Assembly (NCBI GenBank): GCA_009692395.1
Contig: SHZG01000066.1
Location: 1-11,383, forward strand
Reading direction: 5' to 3'
Source: Methylococcales bacterium
Lineage (GTDB): Bacteria > Pseudomonadota > Gammaproteobacteria > Methylococcales > Methylomonadaceae
Length of the DNA: 11,383 bases
Position 1 is the first letter of the stretch. Each line of letters opens with the position of its first letter. Made by a program: the position numbers and the translations under genes. The notes under the pieces are model-generated. The model made no database searches. It worked only from the letters and a program-made list of their open reading frames with translations, and was not told the DNA's origin. Shown here one piece after another: positions 6,474-11,383 of the stretch.

Positions 6474-7747
6474 CGCATATCCACATTAAACACGGCAGAA
6501 TTATTGATCCCGCTAACAAAATAGACGGTGTAGGCGATATTTATATTGTCGATGGCAACATTGCTGCAATCTCTAATCCTCCAGCAGGTTTTAAAGCGGA
6601 TACTGTCATTGATGCTACCGATAAAATCGTCTGTGCGGGTTTTATTGATTTAAGTACCCGTTTGCGTGATATGGGGCATAGTCGCAAAGGCACATTTAAA
6701 AGTGAAACGCGCGCCGCTGCCAGTGCAGGCGTGACCACGCTGTGCTTGCAACCTGATACCCGTCCCGCAATGGATATCGCCTCTATTGCGGAATACATTA
6801 AAGACCTCGCGGAAAAAGCCGATTATCCACAAATTTATCCCATTGCCGCGCTCACGCAAAAACTGGAAGGCATAGAACTCAGTTCGATGTTATCGCTGAA
6901 ACAAGCAGGCTGTATTGCCGTCAGTAATGCCAATTTTCCGATTAAAAATCTGCTGATATTAAGACGGGCAATGGAATACGCCGCTAGTCATGACTTGCTG
7001 TTTATTTATCGCCCCAATGATTTTAGTTTAAGCAATAAAGGCTGCGCTCATGAAGGCGCGGTTGCCACGCGTTACGGTTTGCCTAGCATTCCTGAAGCCG
7101 CTGAAACTATTGCCTTAGCGCAATGTTTAGAACTTGCCGGGCTGACAGGTTGCCGCGTACATTTTGGGCAACTCAGTTGTAAACGCTCAGTGATTAAAAT
7201 TCACCAAGCTAAGAAATACGGCTTGAATGTCAGTGCCGATGTCGCCATGCACCAACTACACCTCAGTGAAAATGACATCACCCCGTTTGACAGTGCCTAT
7301 CACGTCATCCCACCCTTACGCACCGAAGCCGACAAAAAATACCTGCGTCAAGGACTTGCCAACGGCACGATTAACAGCCTGTGTTCAGACCACCAACCGC
7401 ACGATTTAGATGCTAAATTAGCCGCATTCCCCGAAACCGAATCAGGGATGTCATCACTGGAAACCCTGTTACCGTTAATGCTCAAATTAGTCGCACAACG
7501 CGCCATTAGCTTAGAACAAGGTATCGCCGCGCTAACGCACCAACCCGCACAAATTTTGCGCTTACCCAGTGGCGCGTTGACCGTTGGTCTTTCTGCCGAT
7601 GTGTGTATTTTTGACCCTGAATTAACGTGGCAAATTAATAGTGATACTTGGCAAAGTCGCGGTGTTAATACACCATTTTGGGGACAAACTATGAAAGGGC
7701 GGGTGACTCATACTTTGCAAGCTGGGAGAATGATTTTTAGTTTATGA
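6470..7747 (+). CDS. pyrC': Dihydroorotase-like non-catalytic ATCase subunit (PyrC')
   Basis: The 425 residues have the length and fold pattern of a type I dihydroorotase (AGFIDLSTRLRDMG, AGVTTLCLQPDT, HVIPPLRTEADKKYL, SDHQPHD). The active site looks lost, however. The metal-binding HxH is S62-T63-R64, the second His of the H-x-x-H pair is Gln (H231/Q234), and the HCED-like region reads YRPND. Only R66 and Asp D307 of the usual active-site set are clearly kept. In Pseudomonas the homologous PyrC' (PA0401) is inactive and structural, needed to assemble the ATCase complex with PyrB. The ATGA overlap with pyrB supports coupled, stoichiometric synthesis. A separate functional pyrC must exist elsewhere. 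It is the last gene of the operon; only 18 bases separate it from the convergent tmk. Confidence 0.93.
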   Translation: MTHIHIKHGRIIDPANKIDGVGDIYIVDGNIAAISNPPAGFKADTVIDATDKIVCAGFIDLSTRLRDMGHSRKGTFKSETRAAASAGVTTLCLQPDTRPAMDIASIAEYIKDLAEKADYPQIYPIAALTQKLEGIELSSMLSLKQAGCIAVSNANFPIKNLLILRRAMEYAASHDLLFIYRPNDFSLSNKGCAHEGAVATRYGLPSIPEAAETIALAQCLELAGLTGCRVHFGQLSCKRSVIKIHQAKKYGLNVSADVAMHQLHLSENDITPFDSAYHVIPPLRTEADKKYLRQGLANGTINSLCSDHQPHDLDAKLAAFPETESGMSSLETLLPLMLKLVAQRAISLEQGIAALTHQPAQILRLPSGALTVGLSADVCIFDPELTWQINSDTWQSRGVNTPFWGQTMKGRVTHTLQAGRMIFSL

Positions 7748-7765
7748 GTCAGCGAAGTAGTGTGG

Positions 7766-8395
7766 TTAATTAGCTAAAGTAAATTGCTTCAACACAGCAA
7801 CAATTTCGCTTTGTACTTCTATTAGCGGTTGATGAGCGGGTATCACTTTAATACGCGCTGGCTGTTCTGTTGCTCTAGTGAGGTACATTTCACGAACACG
7901 AGTGAAAAAGCTGATTTTTTCAGCTTCAAAACGGTCAAATGTGCCGCGTTTTTGAGCGCGTTCCATGCCGATTTCAATAGGTGCGTCGAGTAATAGCGTT
8001 AAGTCGGGGCGTAAATCGCCTTGTACTAACTGTTCCAGTAGCGCAATAGTCGCAATGGATAGTTTACGTCCACCGCCTTGATAAGCATAGGTGGCATCAG
8101 TGAAACGGTCGCATAAAACCCAGTTTCCTTGCGCTAATGCAGGCTCAATGACGTGTTGAATGTGTTGGGCGCGGGCGGCGAACATAAGTAATAATTCGGT
8201 GGTGTCGCTAATGCTTTCACCATCAACATCTAATACTAAGTGGCGGATTTTTTCAGCCAATGCCGTGCCACCAGGTTCACGGGTGACGGTAACAGTAATA
8301 CCCTGTTGCTGTAGATAGTCTTTGATAAACGTTAAGTTGGTGGTTTTGCCTACACCTTCACCACCTTCTAAGGTAATAAATTTGCCACGCTTCAT
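7766..8395 (-). CDS. tmk: Thymidylate kinase
   Basis: Tmk phosphorylates dTMP to dTDP, an essential step of dTTP supply. The 209 residues carry the P-loop GGEGVGKTT (11-19), the TREPGG loop (38-43), the DRF motif (96-98) with TDATYAYQ, and the LID segment YQGGGR (105-110). This arrangement is typical of the bacterial (E. coli-like) enzyme, which has 213 residues. The ATG at 8395 overlaps the mltG stop in an ATGA junction, so it is probably translated by coupling. The gene after it in many gammaproteobacteria, holB, is missing here; convergent pyrC' follows instead. Confidence 0.97.
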   Translation of the reverse strand: MKRGKFITLEGGEGVGKTTNLTFIKDYLQQQGITVTVTREPGGTALAEKIRHLVLDVDGESISDTTELLLMFAARAQHIQHVIEPALAQGNWVLCDRFTDATYAYQGGGRKLSIATIALLEQLVQGDLRPDLTLLLDAPIEIGMERAQKRGTFDRFEAEKISFFTRVREMYLTRATEQPARIKVIPAHQPLIEVQSEIVAVLKQFTLAN

Positions 8396-9393
8396 GGTTT
8401 TTTCCTTTGGAATTTATTCACTGCTTGGTTGTGTTCGTCTAAGGTTGCAGAAAAAACGTGTGTGCCGTCACCGCGTGACACAAAATAAACGCTGTTTTTA
8501 CTTTGATCTGGATGCAGAGCCGCATAAATAGCTTCACGACCCGCCATCGCAATAGGCGTTGGTGGTAAGCCTTTGATTTTATAGGTATTATAAGGCGTTT
8601 CTTTGTGCAAGTCTTCAGAGCGTATATTGCCATGATAGCTATCGCCCATGCCATAAATCACAGTCGGGTCGGTTTGTAGCATCATACCTTGCGTCAAACG
8701 GCGACTAAATACGCCTGCAATTTGAGTGCGCTCGGCTTTCGCGGCGGTTTCTTTTTCCACAATGGACGCAAGTATCAGGGCTTGGTAGGGTATATTAAAC
8801 GGCAGATGTTCGGCTTTATTAAACCACTCTTGTTGTAACACGAGCTGCATTTTGTCGTAAGCTCTTTTTAGCAGTGCGACATCGGTGGTGTGTTTTTCAA
8901 AATAATAAGTGTCAGGGAAAAATAGCCCTTCGGGGTGTTTTTCAGTCGCGCCTAATTGTGTCAATAAGGCTTCATTATTCACGCCTTGCAGGGTATGTTC
9001 AAGATTAGGATTTTTCTCAATGGCTAAACGCATTTCTTGAAAAGTACGCCCTTCAGGAAAAGTAATTGAGTAATGTTTTGCTTTACCTGATACGAATAAC
9101 GCCAGTATGTCAGGGATAGTTGACCCTGTGGCAAGTTCATATTCACCTGTTTTTATTTTTTTAAAGGCTTGGGTTCGCACGGCTAGCACCTTAAACCACA
9201 GCGGCTTCATAAACAGATGCTGATCGCGGAGTTTATGAATGATTTGTCGAACAGAATCGCCTTTAGCAATGTCGATAATGACAGGCTGTCCAATCACCAC
9301 AGGGGCTTTTAACGCATTTTGATAACCGCTTACTAGCCAACCACTGGCAAAACTTAACAGTATCAAAAACAGTAGGAAGAGCTTTTTAACCAT
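8392..9393 (-). CDS. mltG: Endolytic murein transglycosylase
   Basis: MltG cleaves nascent peptidoglycan glycan strands at the inner membrane and is thought to set strand length. The 333 residues begin with one uncleaved-looking membrane anchor (about 3-22, KLFLLFLILLSFASGWLVSG). A LysM-like region follows (about 40-110). The YceG catalytic domain has FPEGRTFQEM, PEGLFFPDTYYF, ASIVEKETA (209-217, containing the expected catalytic Glu), LQTDPTVIYGMG and YNTYKIKGLPPTPI. All hallmark segments are intact and the length is near the E. coli 340. The ATG at 9393 overlaps the pabC end by 8 bases, and its own end overlaps tmk by 4. Confidence 0.96.
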   Translation of the reverse strand: MVKKLFLLFLILLSFASGWLVSGYQNALKAPVVIGQPVIIDIAKGDSVRQIIHKLRDQHLFMKPLWFKVLAVRTQAFKKIKTGEYELATGSTIPDILALFVSGKAKHYSITFPEGRTFQEMRLAIEKNPNLEHTLQGVNNEALLTQLGATEKHPEGLFFPDTYYFEKHTTDVALLKRAYDKMQLVLQQEWFNKAEHLPFNIPYQALILASIVEKETAAKAERTQIAGVFSRRLTQGMMLQTDPTVIYGMGDSYHGNIRSEDLHKETPYNTYKIKGLPPTPIAMAGREAIYAALHPDQSKNSVYFVSRGDGTHVFSATLDEHNQAVNKFQRKKP

Positions 9394-10192
9394 CGTGTAA
9401 CACCTGTTGAGTTAGCCAATTTTGTAAGTAGTTGGTTTTGCTACCGACTGCAAAAGAACGGTTGGCAAGTTGTTGAATAGGCCATAGCCCTATTACAGAA
9501 TTACACACGAACAGTTCATCCGCTTCCAGTAATTCAGCTTGATTATAACTGTGTTCGATGACAGATTCATGGCGCATAATCAAGGCGCGTATGATACCAG
9601 CAATCCCTGATTGCGTCAGAGTAGCCGTGTAAAGTTGGTGATTTTTACTGTAAAAAAGATTGCTCATCGTGCCTTCAATTACTTGGTCATTAATGTCCAG
9701 CATGATGCCTTCTTGAACGCTATCATCATTCCATTCAGCGCGTGCTAACACTTGTTCAAGTCGATTGAGGTGTTTCATACCCGCTAACGTTGGATTTAAA
9801 CCTAAGCGCGTGTCGCAGAATCGGACGATTATGCCTTGTTGATAATAGCTGTCAGGATAAGTCGGAAAAGGATGTAGGCTTAATATGCGCGTGGGTTGAA
9901 TAGTATCGGGTTGACGGTAGCCGCGTCCACCACTGCCACGGGTGATGATGATTTTGAGTACCGCGTGTTCAGTGTGTTGGCATAGTTGTTTGATTTCAGC
10001 GCGTAAGGTGTCGGGGTCTGGCGTGGGAATATATAAGCGTTGGCAGGCAGCCGTTAATCTATCTATATGTTGTTGTAGAAAAATCGCTTTGCCGTTCTGA
10101 ATGGTAATGGTTTCAAATAAACCATCACCGTATTGCAAGCCACGGTCGCTGATTTCAATGTGAGTTTGGGGTATGCCGTTGACCAGTATCAT
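9386..10192 (-). CDS. pabC: Aminodeoxychorismate lyase
   Basis: PabC is a PLP enzyme of fold type IV that converts 4-amino-4-deoxychorismate to p-aminobenzoate and pyruvate for folate synthesis. The 268 residues match the E. coli length. Seen are MILVNG, SDRGLQYGDGLFETI, TRGSGGRGY (characteristic of ADC lyase rather than branched-chain aminotransferase), GMKHLNRLEQVLA with the PLP lysine K140, EGTMSNLF and GIAGIIR. The start is the ATG at 10192, matching the family N-terminus. No Shine-Dalgarno is visible before it: 12 bases upstream begins a palindromic repeat that occupies the leader. It heads the pabC-mltG-tmk group, which in other gammaproteobacteria usually follows acpP-fabF; those genes are absent here. 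Confidence 0.94.
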   Translation of the reverse strand: MILVNGIPQTHIEISDRGLQYGDGLFETITIQNGKAIFLQQHIDRLTAACQRLYIPTPDPDTLRAEIKQLCQHTEHAVLKIIITRGSGGRGYRQPDTIQPTRILSLHPFPTYPDSYYQQGIIVRFCDTRLGLNPTLAGMKHLNRLEQVLARAEWNDDSVQEGIMLDINDQVIEGTMSNLFYSKNHQLYTATLTQSGIAGIIRALIMRHESVIEHSYNQAELLEADELFVCNSVIGLWPIQQLANRSFAVGSKTNYLQNWLTQQVLHDG

Positions 10193-10204
10193 GATGGTGT
10201 AATC

Positions 10205-10281
10205 GTAGGTTGGGTTGCCGCTGTTTGCAACCCAACATATTCGCGGGTTTTGTTGGGTTGGCTATCACCAGCCCAACCTAC
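10205..10281. repeat. GTAGGTTGGG-family palindromic repeat, copy B
   Basis: A 77-base element with outer arms GTAGGTTGGG (10205-10214) and CCCAACCTAC (10272-10281) and inner arms CAACCCAACA (10228-10237) and TGTTGGGTTG (10251-10260). It occupies almost the whole gap between the Uma2 stop and pabC. Its right end is followed by GCG, as in copy C. Confidence 0.85.
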
Positions 10282-10288
10282 GCGACTA

Positions 10289-10878
10289 TTAGGTTTTATT
10301 AGCCAGAAACTCCACCATATCATCATTTTGTACCCGATGATAAATGTCTTCTACGAATAAGGGTAAACCAATGGATTCAAAGGTGATTTCATCACCTAGA
10401 AAATAATGGCTTGGTATCCAGCCCTCACTTCTTCTGAACACCTGAACACCTGAACATCGACAAAGTCTTGTTCAATAAGTACATATTCTTTTAAGCTAGG
10501 AATGTTTATATAAGATAACAACTTAAGGGTGGTATCTTTTTTACGCGTTGATTTAGATAACACTTCAACAATGATAATCGGCGTTTTGGTAAAATAAGGC
10601 TCTGAATTATCAAAACTACAATCCACCATGACATCTGGATAAAAGAAATTGGCGTTAATCCTTAATTTCATATCTGAGCCAAAGGGTTCACAGGGCTGGT
10701 TTTCTAAGTGATTGCCGAATTTTCGGTAGATATTGCCTGATATTCTTTCATGGTTAGCACTTGCGCCAGCCATTGCATAAACAGTGCCGTCTATCAACTC
10801 GTGTTTTATGTCACTGTTTAATTCGCCCGTTAAATAGTCTTCTACGCTGATTAAATCGCTGGGTTTTATTACTAACAT
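10289..10878 (-). pseudogene. Uma2-family endonuclease gene, broken by an 8-bp duplication
   Basis: The intact part (160 codons to a premature TAG at 10396) starts MLVIKPSDLISVEDYLTGEL. It shows the Uma2 pattern: HELIDGTVYAMAGAS, NHERISGNIYRKF, FYPDVMVDCS (PD at 81-82) and IIIVEVLSKSTRKKD (E105). These are PD-(D/E)XK nuclease-fold residues. A tandem duplication of GTGTTCAG at 10434-10449 shifts the frame. Removing one copy gives VQVFRRSEGWIPSHYF and then the normal Uma2 tail (GDEITFESIGLPLF, YHRVQNDDMVEFL) ending at a TAA at 10289. The restored length is 193 residues, usual for the family. The GGAG site before the ATG at 10878 is intact. The family is widespread in cyanobacteria and sulfur bacteria; its role is poorly known. 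Either a recent pseudogene or a switchable locus. Confidence 0.88.
10434..10455. repeat. Direct 8-bp tandem repeat (CTGAACAC) in the Uma2 gene
   Basis: CTGAACAC occurs at 10434-10441 and 10442-10449 and is followed by a partial copy, CTGAAC (10450-10455), giving 2.75 units. One extra unit accounts exactly for the frameshift, since (590 minus 8) bases is 194 codons. Such a short direct repeat is prone to slippage in both directions. Confidence 0.9.
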
Positions 10879-10966
10879 GGTGTTACTCCGAGAATAATTA
10901 AGCTGATTTAGTTAAAAGTAGGGCGGTAATAGTAAAACGTAACGGGTTGATATTCGGAAGTGATTG

Positions 10967-11081
10967 GTAGGTTGGGTGGCGGTTTTTTTGCAACCCAACA
11001 AACACGATGAACAAATAACCTTTGTAAGCATAATGGTGCGTGGTTGTGTTGGGTTGCCAAAAAGACGGCAACCCAACCTAC
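10967..11081. repeat. GTAGGTTGGG-family palindromic repeat, copy C
   Basis: A 115-base element with outer arms GTAGGTTGGG (10967-10976) and CCCAACCTAC (11072-11081) and inner arms CAACCCAACA (10991-11000) and TGTTGGGTTG (11047-11056). The inner arms are identical to those of copy B, while the central loop is longer and different. The stretch 10879-10966 between it and the Uma2 gene shows no further gene; a promoter for Uma2 should lie there but no strong match is visible. Confidence 0.85.
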
Positions 11082-11114
11082 GCGGCTATGATCAACACAT
11101 CTTATCGCGTTTGT

Positions 11115-11383
11115 TATAGTATTTTAGTTTCAACATACTCCATGTATCCCTGTAAAATCCCATGAAAAAAGCCTACAGCGAAGACCTGAGAAAATGCGTA
11201 ATAAGCTGCCACGAAGCAGGATTTCCCAAGACTCTAATTATACAGATATTGACTATAGGAAAAGACACATTAAATCGTTGGATTAGACAATATGAAGAGA
11301 CTGGAAGTTTAGCACCCAAGGTAAGAACAGAATATAAAAGGAAGTTGAGCGATGAGGATTTATTAAGCTATATCAAACAATAT
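11115..11383 (+). mobile_element. Probable left end of an IS630-family element
   Basis: The transposase start at 11162 is preceded by 47 bases that would hold the left inverted repeat. A TA at about 11115, followed by TAGTATTTTAGTTTC, is a plausible junction because IS630 elements insert at TA. The right end lies outside the window, so neither the inverted repeat nor the TA duplication can be verified. Confidence 0.35.
11162..11383 (+). CDS. IS630-type transposase, N-terminal part (cut by window edge)
   Basis: Seventy-four codons are open from the ATG at 11162 to the end of the window, starting MKKAYSEDLRKCVISCHEAG. The helix-turn-helix region includes TLIIQILTIGKDTLNRWIRQY, followed by a linker (EETGSLAPKVRTEYKRKLSD). 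The opening YSEDLRKxVI and the RWxxxYxETGSLxPK pattern are typical of IS630/Tc1-like transposases, whose DDE catalytic domain would lie beyond the window. Whether the element is intact cannot be judged. No clear ribosome-binding site is seen before the ATG. Confidence 0.8.
   Translation, partial: MKKAYSEDLRKCVISCHEAGFPKTLIIQILTIGKDTLNRWIRQYEETGSLAPKVRTEYKRKLSDEDLLSYIKQY

Noticed and set aside
937..11081. Repeats as a CRISPR array
   Set aside because: Copies are kilobases apart or at gene edges, palindromic, of variable length, with no regular spacers and no cas genes.

Overview
The window looks like a moderately AT-rich gammaproteobacterial chromosome, probably from the large sulfur-oxidiser group (Thiotrichales/Beggiatoa-like). 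This placement is an inference. It rests on the gene order gshB-tonB-yqgE-ruvX-pyrR-pyrB-pyrC', which as I recall it matches Pseudomonas aeruginosa PA0407-PA0401, and on the mix of IS1- and IS630-type transposase fragments, a Uma2 gene and many short intergenic palindromes. No database search was possible.

Layout. Positions 1-1180 are a degraded accessory stretch. They hold the N-terminus of an IS1-type transposase leaving the left edge, a small unknown gene apparently cut by that element, a frameshifted gene for a small membrane protein, and several palindromic repeats. Positions 1181-1723 hold a minus-strand rpmB-rpmG ribosomal protein operon with a clear terminator and promoter. Positions 1817-7747 hold one dense plus-strand operon: gshB (glutathione synthesis), tonB, yqgE, ruvX (Holliday junction resolvase-like / rRNA processing), pyrR, pyrB and a dihydroorotase-like pyrC' whose metal-binding histidines are mostly replaced. 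Junctions overlap or nearly touch at gshB/tonB, yqgE/ruvX, ruvX/pyrR, pyrR/pyrB and pyrB/pyrC'; tonB/yqgE is separated by 32 bases.

Positions 7766-10192 hold a convergent minus-strand cluster, pabC-mltG-tmk, with overlapping ends. It gives folate precursor synthesis, peptidoglycan strand termination and dTMP phosphorylation. The usual downstream partner holB is absent. Positions 10205-11081 are accessory again: a Uma2-family nuclease gene broken by an 8-bp tandem duplication, flanked on both sides by copies of one palindromic repeat family. The right edge (11162-11383) is the start of an IS630-type transposase.

I did not find a convincing new biological system. The most useful observations are the three-copy palindromic repeat family, the single reversible-looking event that breaks the Uma2 gene, the non-catalytic pyrC', the IS-interrupted small gene, and the repeat sitting directly in the pabC leader. 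There are no tRNA or rRNA genes and no CRISPR array.
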